64,000 nucleotides of DNA from Actinomycetes bacterium (GTDB lineage Bacteria; Actinomycetota; Acidimicrobiia; Acidimicrobiales; JAMCPL01): contig JAKAWR010000007.1 in the NCBI GenBank assembly GCA_021816935.1, positions 62,001-126,000 of the forward strand, in the 5' to 3' direction. A program made the translations under genes and the position numbers. This document shows positions 48,154-57,319 of this stretch, piece after piece (position 1 is the stretch's first letter; each line of letters starts with the position of its first letter). Under the pieces are notes generated by a model. The model worked only from the letters and a program-made list of their open reading frames with translations, made no database searches and was not told where the DNA came from.

Positions 48154-50172
48154 GTGACACCCCCTATTACCAATGAAGCTGATAGAGTGGACACCGTAAA
48201 GGATGAGGAGGTACAGGGCGAGCCCGGCGACCCCGAGCTGGACTTGGCCTTGAGTCCGCCGGGACCATCCGAGGAGGCGACAGAGGTCGCCAAGGTGGTG
48301 GTCCGGTTCGCAGGCGACTCTGGCGACGGCATGCAGCTCACCGGGAGCCGGTTTACGGCGGTGAGTTCCGCAATTCCCAACGACATTGCCACGCTCCCGG
48401 ATTTCCCGGCTGAGATACGCGCACCCGCCGGAACCCTGGCCGGAGTCTCCAGTTTTCAGATACAGTTCTCGTCCAGCGACATCCTGACACCTGGTGGCAT
48501 GCCGGATGTTCTGGTGGCCATGAACCCGGCAGCTCTGAAGGCGCATCTGAGCGACGTTCCGCTCGGGGGGACCCTGGTGGTCAACGCTGATGCATTCGAT
48601 ACGAGGGCGCTTGGCAAAGCGGGTTACGAGTCGAACCCCCTCGAAGATGGTAATCTCAAAGCCTATCGCGTCTATGCGGTGCCGATGACATCTCTTACCC
48701 TTGAGGCGTGCAAGGACTCGGGGGTGAAGCCGCGTGATGCCGAGCGCTCGAAGAACTTTTTCGCCCTGGGGCTGTTGAGCTGGCTGTACACGCGCCCGAT
48801 CGAGCCCACCTTCGCCTGGATCGAGAAGCGTTTCTCCTCTGCCGAGATGGTCCGGGACGCGAACCTGCGTGCCTTCCGGGCCGGCTACAACTTCGGGGAC
48901 ACGGCGGAGATGTTCGAAACCCGTTACGAGGTCAAGCCGGCGCCATTCGAGCCGGGGGTCTATACGAACGTCGCCGGCAACACCGCCCTCGCCTGGGGCC
49001 TTGTGGCCGGTGCGCGGCTTGCAAGGATGCCGCTCTTCCTTGGTTCCTACCCGATCACCCCGGCATCGGATATTCTCCACGAACTGGCGAAGTTGAAGGC
49101 GTTTGGCGTGAAGACGTTCCAGGCGGAGGACGAGATAGCCGCGGCGGGCGCGGCGCTGGGGGCCTCCTACGGGGGGAGCCTCGGGGTGACCACCACAAGT
49201 GGCCCTGGGATAGACCTGAAGGCCGAGACGATCGGGCTTGCCGTGTCGCTCGAGTTGCCCCTCGTTATCGTGGACGTCCAAAGGGTCGGGCCGTCCACGG
49301 GCATTCCGACCAAAACCGAGCAGTCCGACCTCCTGGCCTGCGTCTACGGGCGGCATGGTGAGGCACCGGCCCCGGTAGTGGCGATAAAGTCCCCAAGCCA
49401 CGCCTTCGAGGCGGCTATCGAAGCCTGCCGCATCGCCGTGGAGTACCGGACCCCTGTTTACCTGCTGTCCGATGGCTACGTGGCGAACAGCACCGAACCG
49501 TGGCGGTTGCCCGACGTCGATGCCCTGGCGCCGATAGAGGCGGCGTTCGCGACAGGGGCGAATCATGCAGACGAGGAGGGGCGCTCCTCTTACTGGCCGT
49601 ACGTCAGGGATCCGCACACGCTGGCGCGTGCATGGGCACTGCCTGGCACCCCGGGCCTGGAGCACAGGTTGGGGGGCCTGGAGAAGGCCGATGGATCCGG
49701 AGAGGTGTCATACGATCCCGCTAACCACGCTGCCATGGTGTTAATCCGCCAGGAGAAGGTCGATGCCGTCGCGAAGAGCATCCCTCCGGCCGAGGTGGAC
49801 GACCCCGGCGGGATCGGGAGCGCTCCTGTTCTCGCCGTTTCGTGGGGGTCGACCTATTCGGCCGTGCTCGCGGGGGTGAGGAGGGTACGCAGCAGAGGGT
49901 TGGAGGCGGCGATGGTGCATCTCGTGCACCTCAACCCGTTCCCCGAGAACCTGGGGGAGGTACTCGCCCGTTACGACCGGATACTGGTGCCGGAGATGAA
50001 CCTCGGCCAGCTTTCGGAGTTGCTGAGGGCCAGGTATCTCGTCGACGTGCAGCGGATCACGAAGGTTGAAGGCCTACCTTTCAGGGCGTCCGAGATCGAG
50101 GAGGAGATCCTCGAGGCGCTCGGGAGGGGTGACCTGATGGCAAAGGAGAGCAGTGATGGTGCCGACACCTGA
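48154..50172 (+). CDS. korA: 2-oxoacid:ferredoxin oxidoreductase, fused gamma-alpha subunit
   Basis: The 672-residue subunit has an N-terminal gamma domain (about 48-235: VVVRFAGDSGDGMQLTGSRF; RAPAGTLAGVSSFQI) followed by the alpha pyrimidine-binding domain (YPITPASDILHEL; AEDEIAAAGAALGASYGG; TTTSGPGIDLKAETIGLAV; VDVQRVGPSTGIPTKTEQSDLL). With KorB it oxidatively decarboxylates 2-oxoglutarate (or another oxoacid), reducing ferredoxin. The first 45 residues are an acidic, unconserved tail. Overlaps korB. Confidence 0.93.
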   Translation: MTPPITNEADRVDTVKDEEVQGEPGDPELDLALSPPGPSEEATEVAKVVVRFAGDSGDGMQLTGSRFTAVSSAIPNDIATLPDFPAEIRAPAGTLAGVSSFQIQFSSSDILTPGGMPDVLVAMNPAALKAHLSDVPLGGTLVVNADAFDTRALGKAGYESNPLEDGNLKAYRVYAVPMTSLTLEACKDSGVKPRDAERSKNFFALGLLSWLYTRPIEPTFAWIEKRFSSAEMVRDANLRAFRAGYNFGDTAEMFETRYEVKPAPFEPGVYTNVAGNTALAWGLVAGARLARMPLFLGSYPITPASDILHELAKLKAFGVKTFQAEDEIAAAGAALGASYGGSLGVTTTSGPGIDLKAETIGLAVSLELPLVIVDVQRVGPSTGIPTKTEQSDLLACVYGRHGEAPAPVVAIKSPSHAFEAAIEACRIAVEYRTPVYLLSDGYVANSTEPWRLPDVDALAPIEAAFATGANHADEEGRSSYWPYVRDPHTLARAWALPGTPGLEHRLGGLEKADGSGEVSYDPANHAAMVLIRQEKVDAVAKSIPPAEVDDPGGIGSAPVLAVSWGSTYSAVLAGVRRVRSRGLEAAMVHLVHLNPFPENLGEVLARYDRILVPEMNLGQLSELLRARYLVDVQRITKVEGLPFRASEIEEEILEALGRGDLMAKESSDGADT

Positions 50173-51325
50173 GAGCTCGGCTGGCAACGGGTCACTGGCG
50201 CCGGGCGGCGCAGGGTCGGCGGCGCGAAACGTCAACGGTTCAGGGCCGGGCGCAGGCGGGCCTGTGGCGAACGGGCCGAGGTCGAACGGTGCCGGCGCAG
50301 GGACCGCCACTGTTGCGGCGCCTGCCACCTCTCGGAAGGACTGGGTATCCGACCAGGAGGTGAAGTGGTGCCCGGGCTGCGGTGATTTTACGATACTTGC
50401 AGCCGTGCAGATGCTCTTGCCGGAGATCGGGGTACGGCCCGAGTCAACCGTGTTCATATCGGGGATCGGCTGCTCCTCGCGCTTTCCCTATTACATGAAC
50501 ACCTACGGGATCCACAGTATCCACGGGCGGGCGCCGGCGCTCGCAACCGGGCTTGCCATCGCCCGTCCCGATCTCGACGTATGGGTGGTCACCGGCGACG
50601 GAGACGCGCTGTCGATCGGCGGCAACCACTTCATCCATCTGATGAGGCGTAACGTGAACCTTACGATCCTCTTGTTCAACAATCAGATCTATGGCCTGAC
50701 GAAAGGCCAGTACTCTCCCACCTCTGAAACCGGGAAGGTCACGAAGTCGACTCCATACGGGTCTCTCGACGCTCCGTTCAATCCCGTGAGTCTTGCCATA
50801 GGGGCCGAGGCTACGTTCGTGGCGAGGACGCACGACATGGATCGCAAGCACATGACCGAGATGCTGAGGAGGGCCCACGACCACAAAGGGACCGGCTTTG
50901 TCGAGATCTACCAGAACTGCAACGTCTACAACAATGGAGCCTTCGAGGACATCACCGCCAAGGAGAACCGGGCGTCAAACCTGATTCCCTTGGAGCATGG
51001 CCGGCCGATCCGCTTCGGCGAGAACGGCGAGCACTGCGTGGTCAGGAACCCCGACGGTAGCCTGCGCGTGGCCGAGGTAGCCGACGTGGGGGAGGACGCC
51101 GCGGTGATCCATGACGAGTACCTGGAGGACTCGTCGCCGGCTTTTGCACTGTCCCGACTGGCAAGCGGGCCTCACGAACCTACTCCGATCGGAGTTTTCC
51201 GGGACATATCGCGGCCCGAGTATTCGGAGGAGGTGACCAGGCAGGTTGCCACGGCTCAGGCCTCGGAGGGGGAGCCGGACCTGAAGAGCCTGATTTTCTC
51301 GGGCGGCACCTGGTCGACCAACTGA
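50156..51325 (+). CDS. korB: 2-oxoacid:ferredoxin oxidoreductase, TPP-binding beta subunit
   Basis: The 389-residue protein has KWCPGCGDFTILAAVQ, GIGCSSRFPYYMNTYGIHSIHGRAPALATG and the thiamin diphosphate motif VVTGDGDALSIGGNHFIHLMRRNVNLTILLFNNQIYGLTKGQ. It carries no ferredoxin domain of its own. The first 60 residues are a Gly/Ala/Asn linker-like tract. AAAGGAG precedes the ATG; the gene overlaps korA by 17 nt. Confidence 0.94.
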   Translation: MVPTPESSAGNGSLAPGGAGSAARNVNGSGPGAGGPVANGPRSNGAGAGTATVAAPATSRKDWVSDQEVKWCPGCGDFTILAAVQMLLPEIGVRPESTVFISGIGCSSRFPYYMNTYGIHSIHGRAPALATGLAIARPDLDVWVVTGDGDALSIGGNHFIHLMRRNVNLTILLFNNQIYGLTKGQYSPTSETGKVTKSTPYGSLDAPFNPVSLAIGAEATFVARTHDMDRKHMTEMLRRAHDHKGTGFVEIYQNCNVYNNGAFEDITAKENRASNLIPLEHGRPIRFGENGEHCVVRNPDGSLRVAEVADVGEDAAVIHDEYLEDSSPAFALSRLASGPHEPTPIGVFRDISRPEYSEEVTRQVATAQASEGEPDLKSLIFSGGTWSTN

Positions 51326-51329
51326 CGGC

Positions 51330-53831
51330 TCAGCGGGCGAGGTCGTTGATACGCACGGCGTAGCTCTCGGCGCGGGCGCGGGCTTCAGCGAGAGAGCGGG
51401 CTTCGGTCCACACGTGGGTGAGTGCCTGAGCTGGGTCCGGAAGGACGAGAGTCCAGCCGCCGTCCTCGGGTATCTTCACCCCTTCGACGAGGATCACCTC
51501 TCCGGAGCGGTTGCCCGCCTGCGCCTCCTCGATGAGCGTCCGCATGAGCGAGCCCTTGTGCTCCGACGAGGTGACTATCTCTTCGTGGACGATATGGACT
51601 TCGGGAATGCCTGCCAGGACGTCCGTGAGCGACCTGCCGCTCGATGCCAGGAGGGAGAGCAGGTTGATCAGCGACGCGGACGCGTCGTAGGCGGGTAGGA
51701 ATCGGCAGAACGCGTAGCCGCCGCTCATGTCGCTCGCCATGACAAGATCGTTCGCGCCCCGTACCGGATCCGGGTCTTCGGCGAAAACCCTTCCCCAGAC
51801 GATTCCCGCGCCGGCTGCTGCGCACATCTCCTGCGCTGCGATAGGCGCAATGAGCGGCAGCATGAACCTGGAGTGGGGTTCCGCGTCGATGATCAGGCGC
51901 ATCATGACAAGCGCCGCCTCGAAGTCGTCGAGGATACTGCCGTCTCCGCCGACAAGGCTGAGTCGCTCGGCCCCGGGGTCGATCACCGCTCCCAGGTCGG
52001 CTCCAGACGCCTTCACCAACTCGGCTACGCGCGAGAGGCTGCCCCACCGGTCGGTCGAGGCGGCGGATGCGGTTGCCCCGAAAGGATTGGCAACGAGAAC
52101 GTCCGCCTGGAGTTTGGAAAGCAGGTTGGGCATGACGAAGCTTGCCGTCCCAAAGGAGTAGTCAAGGACCATCTTGAATCCGGCCGAGACGATCGCTCCC
52201 GCATCCACGGTATTCATCAGCGATTCGACGTACTGCTCGAGGGTTCGTGAAACGTAGGTCAGGTCGCCGAACTCGGGGCCGGGCAGCCTGCGGAAGTCCT
52301 CCCGGAAATAGAGCCGCTCTATCTTGCGTTGGGCCGATTCATCGAGGTCGTTCCCGTACCGGTCGAAAAATCGTATCGTGACATAGCTCGGATCGACCTC
52401 CGAAAGCCGCACGGTGAACCCGCCCTCGTTCGCCGCCGAGCGCGTCATGAACCGTGTCACAGGCACCGTGGCAACCTCGAGGTCGTCGACATCCACGCCT
52501 GCAGCGTTGCAGCCCACCATCGCCGCCCGCTTGAGGACTCGCGCTGCGCGGCTGGTGTCCCTAGAAGCGGTGAGGCGCGCCCCCTTCTCGAAGGTCCCCG
52601 CCCATGCCATGAAGATTCGCGTGACCAGCTCAGGGTTGATGTCGACGTTGGCGAGACCCGTGAGTCCTCCCGGCCCGAACAGGTTGCGGGCACCCCGGGT
52701 CTCCCATACGATCGAGGAGTTGACGATGGCGTTCTGCTCGACCGTCTTGAAGGGATAAATCTTGACCCCGGAGCGCAGCACGGCATCCGAGCCGACGAAG
52801 CATCCCTCGCCCATGACCGCGCCACTCTCCAGTCTTGCCCGTTGCCGTAGGTCGCACGAGCGTCCTACGACCGAGCCTTCCACGTGGGATGACTGACCCA
52901 CGTAGGTGCGATCGTGGACGACCGAATGCTCCACGACGACGTTGTCGCGCAGCCTGACGTTCGCTCCCAGGGTGCAGTACGGGCCCACGACAGCGCCGGC
53001 GCCGATCCGGCAGTTCGCTCCGATGATCGCCGGACCCTGGATCTTGGCCGCGGGGTCGATCTCGGCTCCCTTGCCTATCCAGACGCCCGAACGTAGCGAG
53101 AAGCCTTCCATGTCCACCTGCGCATGGCCGGAGAGGATGTCCTCGTGGGCCTTCAAGTAAGCGTCGATGGTCCCGACGTCCTCCCAGTAGCCATCGGTAG
53201 GGTACCCGTAGATCGGCTTTCCGGTCTCCAAGATCGCAGGGAAAACCTCTCCTGCGAAGTCGACTGGACGGTCGGCTTCGATGTAGCCGAACACCTCAGG
53301 TTCCAGCACGTAGACGCCCGTGTTGATCGTGTCGCTAAAAACCTGTCCCCAGCTCGGTTTCTCGAGGAACTTGTCGATGCTCCCGTCCTCCCGCGTGATG
53401 ACGAGCCCGAACTCGAGCGGGTTGTCGACCGCTTTCAGTGCAAGCGTCGCAAGAGAGCCCCTCTCGTCGTGGTAGGCGACGGCCTTGGTGAGGTCGATGT
53501 CGGTCAGAACGTCGCCCGAGATCACGAGGAAGCGCTCGTCGCTCAGACGCTCTGCCGCATTGAGCACGGACCCGGCGGTGCCGAGAGGGCTCTGCTCGGT
53601 TGCATACGACATCTTGACCCCGAACTCGGAGCCGTCGCCGAAGTACGACCGGATGGAGTTGGCCATGAAGGCCACGGTCACTACGATGTCATCGAACCCG
53701 TGGCGGCGGAGCAGGCCGATGATGTGTTCCATCATGGGCTTGTTCGCCATGGGGAGCATGGGCTTGGCGGTGTTGGAAGTGAGCGGCCTCAGGCGCGTCC
53801 CTTCCCCTCCCGCCATGATCACTGCCTTCAT
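51330..53831 (-). CDS. Nucleotidyltransferase fused to a degenerate phosphomannomutase domain
   Basis: The 833-residue protein has an N-terminal sugar-1-phosphate nucleotidyltransferase domain (KAVIMAGGEGTRLRPLTSNTAKPMLPMANKP; residues 1-235), a left-handed beta-helix (about 250-370, hexapeptides such as GPAIIGANCRIGAGAVVG) and a PMM/PGM-like region (about 385-833). In that region the phosphoserine loop TASHNP is not recognisable (SRDTSRAARVLKRA occupies the start) and the metal loop DPDxDR reads DPGAER, so the mutase is probably inactive. Similar fusions are annotated as mannose-1-phosphate guanylyltransferases. ATG follows TAAACT at 9 nt. Confidence 0.88.
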   Translation of the reverse strand: MKAVIMAGGEGTRLRPLTSNTAKPMLPMANKPMMEHIIGLLRRHGFDDIVVTVAFMANSIRSYFGDGSEFGVKMSYATEQSPLGTAGSVLNAAERLSDERFLVISGDVLTDIDLTKAVAYHDERGSLATLALKAVDNPLEFGLVITREDGSIDKFLEKPSWGQVFSDTINTGVYVLEPEVFGYIEADRPVDFAGEVFPAILETGKPIYGYPTDGYWEDVGTIDAYLKAHEDILSGHAQVDMEGFSLRSGVWIGKGAEIDPAAKIQGPAIIGANCRIGAGAVVGPYCTLGANVRLRDNVVVEHSVVHDRTYVGQSSHVEGSVVGRSCDLRQRARLESGAVMGEGCFVGSDAVLRSGVKIYPFKTVEQNAIVNSSIVWETRGARNLFGPGGLTGLANVDINPELVTRIFMAWAGTFEKGARLTASRDTSRAARVLKRAAMVGCNAAGVDVDDLEVATVPVTRFMTRSAANEGGFTVRLSEVDPSYVTIRFFDRYGNDLDESAQRKIERLYFREDFRRLPGPEFGDLTYVSRTLEQYVESLMNTVDAGAIVSAGFKMVLDYSFGTASFVMPNLLSKLQADVLVANPFGATASAASTDRWGSLSRVAELVKASGADLGAVIDPGAERLSLVGGDGSILDDFEAALVMMRLIIDAEPHSRFMLPLIAPIAAQEMCAAAGAGIVWGRVFAEDPDPVRGANDLVMASDMSGGYAFCRFLPAYDASASLINLLSLLASSGRSLTDVLAGIPEVHIVHEEIVTSSEHKGSLMRTLIEEAQAGNRSGEVILVEGVKIPEDGGWTLVLPDPAQALTHVWTEARSLAEARARAESYAVRINDLAR

Positions 53832-53840
53832 AGCGTCACC

Positions 53841-53846
53841 AGTTTA
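53841..53846 (-). promoter_or_regulatory. -10 hexamer TAAACT
   Basis: On the minus strand TAAACT lies 9 nt before the ATG at 53831. It overlaps the intergenic space after the phosphatidyltransferase gene, so the nucleotidyltransferase may have its own start. Confidence 0.4.
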
Positions 53847-53856
53847 CGCGATTCGT

Positions 53857-54525
53857 TCAGGGGCCGGTCGCTGGTGCCGAGTCGAGGCGGGACGCGTCGG
53901 GCAGGCCATCGCCTGCGCCCTGGTTGCGGGTGCGTAGCGCACACACAGTCACCGGGACGTAGGTGGCAACGGCGATCCATCCGAGCGTGAGGCCGGCGAA
54001 GGCGCATATCCACGCGAAGACGTGGAAGGGCTGTTGCCAGGAGGCTTTGCCGTAGGAGAGAAGGAAGGCCGGGAAGGCGAACATGATCGCAAAGGTGCCG
54101 GCCTTGCCGACGAAGGACACGTCCACACGCCCTGCTTTCAGCGCCCAGAGGACGACCACCGCAAGTGTGACCAGGGTCTCCCGCGCGAGCACGACCGCCA
54201 CGAGCCATGCCGGAACCGCGTTCGTGACCAGGCCGGCCGCGACCCCCGACGCAACGAGGAACCTGTCGGCGGCCGGATCGAGTACCTTGCCGAGCATCGA
54301 CACCTGGTGAAGACGGCGGGCGAGGAATCCGTCGATCCAGTCAGTGGCCCCCAGCACCCCCAGAAGGACGGCACCCGTTACCAGGTGGCCGGCCCACACG
54401 GTCAGCCAGACGAAAACCGGTACACACAGGAGCCTGACGAGCGTTATGCCGTTCGGGATCGTCAGGATCCTCCTGTCCGAGCCGCCCTCGGTTGCTGCCC
54501 TGTATGAGCCGTCCTCCGTTGCCAC
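53857..54525 (-). CDS. CDP-alcohol phosphatidyltransferase
   Basis: The 222-residue membrane protein carries the full CDP-OH-P motif D-G-x2-A-R-x8-G-x3-D-x3-D in DWIDGFLARRLHQVSMLGKV followed by LDPAADR, with five to six helices. It makes a phospholipid from CDP-diacylglycerol and an alcohol (PgsA or cardiolipin-synthase-like; substrate not certain). GTG start with TAGTAT 6 nt upstream, predicted leaderless. Confidence 0.92.
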   Translation of the reverse strand: MATEDGSYRAATEGGSDRRILTIPNGITLVRLLCVPVFVWLTVWAGHLVTGAVLLGVLGATDWIDGFLARRLHQVSMLGKVLDPAADRFLVASGVAAGLVTNAVPAWLVAVVLARETLVTLAVVVLWALKAGRVDVSFVGKAGTFAIMFAFPAFLLSYGKASWQQPFHVFAWICAFAGLTLGWIAVATYVPVTVCALRTRNQGAGDGLPDASRLDSAPATGP

Positions 54526-54531
54526 CTTCCG

Positions 54532-54537
54532 ATACTA
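54532..54537 (-). promoter_or_regulatory. -10 hexamer TAGTAT, leaderless phosphatidyltransferase promoter
   Basis: TAGTAT, then CGGAAG (6 nt), then the GTG at 54525 on the minus strand. Confidence 0.6.
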
Positions 54538-54570
54538 GAGCCTCAGCGGACAGGGCGGTTGGATGAGGCA

Positions 54571-54690
54571 GTCCGCTGTACTGCCGAAAGGAAGAACAGC
54601 GGCCCGTCCACGACAAGTATCGGTCCGCTGAACCGTCGAGAGGAAGGGCAGCTGGGTGAGACGGTCCGCTGTACTGTCGAAAGCAAGGAG
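54571..54690 (+). repeat. Diverged copies of the murT/rodA repeat
   Basis: Three GTCCGCTG-headed units start at 54571, 54623 and 54664. GTCCGCTGAACCGTCGAGAG resembles GTCCGGTGGACGTCCGAGAG of the murT copy, and the following CAGCGGCCCGTCCACGACAAG resembles CAGCGGCGCAGCCACGACCAG there. They occupy most of the 326-nt divergent gap between the phosphatidyltransferase and CHAP genes. Confidence 0.75.
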
Positions 54691-54851
54691 TCACGAAGCA
54701 CTCCTTCGCCCGACAACCCTGTCCGCAGGGGCTCTCAACCCCGGCGGGCGGCACGTCCCCGAATGATGGCCCCTCGGGAACGGTGGGAGGGTGGTACCAT
54801 TACCGTTTGCCGGTCATGAGGCCTGGAGGCACGGCCACTGGGAGAGTTGTC

Positions 54852-57188
54852 ATGTGGAAGGTGAGGAACGGAGTCGCCTGTGCGATCGCTGCTGCAGCGC
54901 TGCTTGGGCTGCAGGTGCAGGCCGCCGCGGCGTCAGGCGTAGAGACGATCTCCGGAGTGGCTGTCCGGGCCGCAGCCCGGGCGCACGCGAGTGGCGGCAG
55001 TGACGTTGAACAGCCTTCTGCCGCCCCCGGGTCGGCTGGGAAGACCCGGATTACGACATCCGCGAGTGCCGGAGCAGGTTGGACGGTGCCGAAGCCGGCA
55101 CTTTACCCGTCCGGGGGCGTTTTCTCCTTCGGTGACGCGTTTTCGCCGTCGGCGAACCTGGCTGACCTGCCCCTCGGGACGCTGATCGTCAGTGGCGCCG
55201 CGACCCCCGAGAACCCTCTGGTCCCTAGCCCTGGGGGGCTCTACCTCGCCGGCTCGAACGGTTCGGTCTACACCTTCGGCGACGCCGTCTACCGGGGATC
55301 GCTCGGCGGGCTCACCCTCGGAAGCGCCTCGTTCCCGGCCCCGATCGTCGCCATGGCGGTTACGCCGGACGGACGCGGCTACTACCTCGCCGGCTCGAAC
55401 GGTTCGGTCTACACCTTCGGCGACGCCGTCTACCGGGGATCGCTCGGCGGGCTCACCCTCGGAAGCGCCTCGTTCCCGGCCCCGATCGTCGCCATGGCGG
55501 TTACGCCGGACGGACGCGGCTACTACCTCGCCGGCTCGAACGGTTCGGTCTACACCTTCGGCGACGCCGTCTACCGGGGATCGCTCGGCGGGCTCACCCT
55601 CGGAAGCGCCTCGTTCCCGGCCCCGATCGTCGCCATGTCTACCGTTGCGCTCCCGTCCGCTATGGCAACCCAAGGGACCATGCCTGGTTGGGGCGGCTAC
55701 TACCTTGCCGGTGCCAACGGATCGGTCTACACCTTCGGCGACGCCGTCTACCGGGGATCGCTCGGCGGAGTTCCGCTCGAAAGACCGGGGGGATCGGGTA
55801 ATGCCGTGAGCGCGATGGTCACTCAGGGCGGTATCGGTTACTGGTTGATCGAGGCCGACGGCACGGTATCGAGCCCGAATCCCTCCGCCGGCGGGATCTT
55901 CTCGTTTGGGTCGGCTGAGGCGGTTACCGGCCAGCTGGCGTCGGTCGTGCTCTCCGGGCCGGCTGTAGCTGTTGCCGGATCGCCAGCGGGGGCGGGCCTA
56001 TGGCTTGCAGATGCAGGCGGGCAAGTCGTCGCGCTGGGAGGGGCCCCGTCGTATGGCTCGCTGCGTATAGCGGACGTGCAGGGCCCAATCGTCGCAATGT
56101 CTCCTACTCCCGACGGAAAGGGCTACTACCTTGCAGGTGCCAACGGATGGGTATACCCGTTCGGCGACGCCGTCTACCGGGGATCGCTCGGCGGGCTCAC
56201 CCTCGGAAGCGCCTCGTTCCCGGCCCCGATCGTCGCCATGGCGGTTACGCCGGACGGACGCGGCTACTACCTTGCCGGTGCCAACGGATCGGTCTACACC
56301 TTCGGTGACGCCGTCTACCGGGGATCGCTCGGCGGGCTCACCTTCGGAAGCGCCTCGTTCCCGGCCCCGATCGTCGCCATGGCGGTTACGCCGGACGGAC
56401 GCGGCTACTACCTTGCCGGCTCGAACGGTTCGGTCTACACCTTCGGTGACGCCGTCTACCGGGGATCGCTCGGCGGGCTCACCTTCGGAAGCGCCTCGTT
56501 CCCGGCCCCGATCGTCGCCATGGCGGTTACGCCGGACGGACGCGGCTACTACCTCGCCGGTGCCAACGGTTCGGTCTACACCTTCGGCGACGCCGTCTAC
56601 CAGGGATCGCTCGGGGGCGCGGTGCCGGACGTTCCGACTTCCGGTATGGCGGTATCGAACTCTGGCGGTTACTGGCTGCTGAGCCCGGAGGGGATCAGGA
56701 CGGCTTTTCCCTCGCCGGGCGGAGAGGTCGCCTCCAGCCTCGGTGAGTCGATCGTGCAGGCAGCTGCGGGCCAGGTTGCGCCCGCGGTTCAACCGGGTAC
56801 GTTCTGCAATCCGTACGGGCCCTGCGAGCCGTGGTGCGCCCTCTTTGCCACCTGGGCTTTCCAGCAGGCGGGCGTCCAGATCCCTCGCTATCCTTTTGTC
56901 GGGAGCGTTTACGACTGGGGAGCGAGTCAGGCCATGGCGCTTCCTCCCTCGGCTCTCCCGCAGCCGGGAGACGCCATCCTTTACGGTACCGGCTCCCAGA
57001 CGGTCGGCACGGCGGTGCACATGGGTATAGTTGCTCAGGTCTGGCCTGACGGCTTCATCGACACGATCGAGGGTGACGCTGGTCCGGGTAACAACGGCGA
57101 GTACGGAGTCATCATGAACGGGCCCTTCCTGCCGTCCTTCTCCTCGTGGTACAACGGGTTTCCCGTGTTCGCCTACGTGGAGCCCTGA
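54852..57188 (+). CDS. Secreted repeat (propeller-like) protein with CHAP domain
   Basis: The 778-residue protein has a signal peptide (MWKVRNGVACAIAAAALLGLQ...), then about ten 47-residue repeats (YYLAGSNGSVYTFGDAVYRGSLGG...PAPIVAMAVTPDGRG) likely forming a beta-propeller, and a C-terminal CHAP amidase/peptidase domain with Cys near 662 (EPWCALFATWAF) and His near 723 (AVHMGIVAQV). CHAP enzymes cut peptidoglycan peptides. GGGAGAG stands before ATG 54852; ATG 54816, 9 nt after TACCGT, is an alternative start. Confidence 0.9.
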   Translation: MWKVRNGVACAIAAAALLGLQVQAAAASGVETISGVAVRAAARAHASGGSDVEQPSAAPGSAGKTRITTSASAGAGWTVPKPALYPSGGVFSFGDAFSPSANLADLPLGTLIVSGAATPENPLVPSPGGLYLAGSNGSVYTFGDAVYRGSLGGLTLGSASFPAPIVAMAVTPDGRGYYLAGSNGSVYTFGDAVYRGSLGGLTLGSASFPAPIVAMAVTPDGRGYYLAGSNGSVYTFGDAVYRGSLGGLTLGSASFPAPIVAMSTVALPSAMATQGTMPGWGGYYLAGANGSVYTFGDAVYRGSLGGVPLERPGGSGNAVSAMVTQGGIGYWLIEADGTVSSPNPSAGGIFSFGSAEAVTGQLASVVLSGPAVAVAGSPAGAGLWLADAGGQVVALGGAPSYGSLRIADVQGPIVAMSPTPDGKGYYLAGANGWVYPFGDAVYRGSLGGLTLGSASFPAPIVAMAVTPDGRGYYLAGANGSVYTFGDAVYRGSLGGLTFGSASFPAPIVAMAVTPDGRGYYLAGSNGSVYTFGDAVYRGSLGGLTFGSASFPAPIVAMAVTPDGRGYYLAGANGSVYTFGDAVYQGSLGGAVPDVPTSGMAVSNSGGYWLLSPEGIRTAFPSPGGEVASSLGESIVQAAAGQVAPAVQPGTFCNPYGPCEPWCALFATWAFQQAGVQIPRYPFVGSVYDWGASQAMALPPSALPQPGDAILYGTGSQTVGTAVHMGIVAQVWPDGFIDTIEGDAGPGNNGEYGVIMNGPFLPSFSSWYNGFPVFAYVEP
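55242..56690 (+). repeat. 141-bp tandem repeats in the CHAP protein gene
   Basis: Units start at 55242, 55383 and 55524, and again at 56127, 56268, 56409 and 56550, each exactly 141 bp and nearly identical in DNA. A more diverged unit lies at about 55700. Near-identity between codon-level copies implies recent amplification or gene conversion. Confidence 0.92.
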
Positions 57189-57319
57189 CGGGAGCCTCAG
57201 GTAGCTCTGGTTCAAGGTCCCTATCCCCTGGGGCTCTTGCCGTCCAGGTTGGCACGGTTGTAGGCAGGGAGTTTCCCCGGGGGGCCGGCTGCAAGGCGCC
57301 GGTATGGTATCTATGGGGT

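Noticed and set aside
48151-49665. Long minus-strand frame opposite korA
   Set aside because: GC-rich antisense shadow; composition is Arg/Gly/His-rich and the korA frame has complete motifs.
55242-56690. Regular 141-bp repeats considered as a CRISPR-like array
   Set aside because: The units are contiguous, in frame and encode propeller-like blades; there are no unique spacers.
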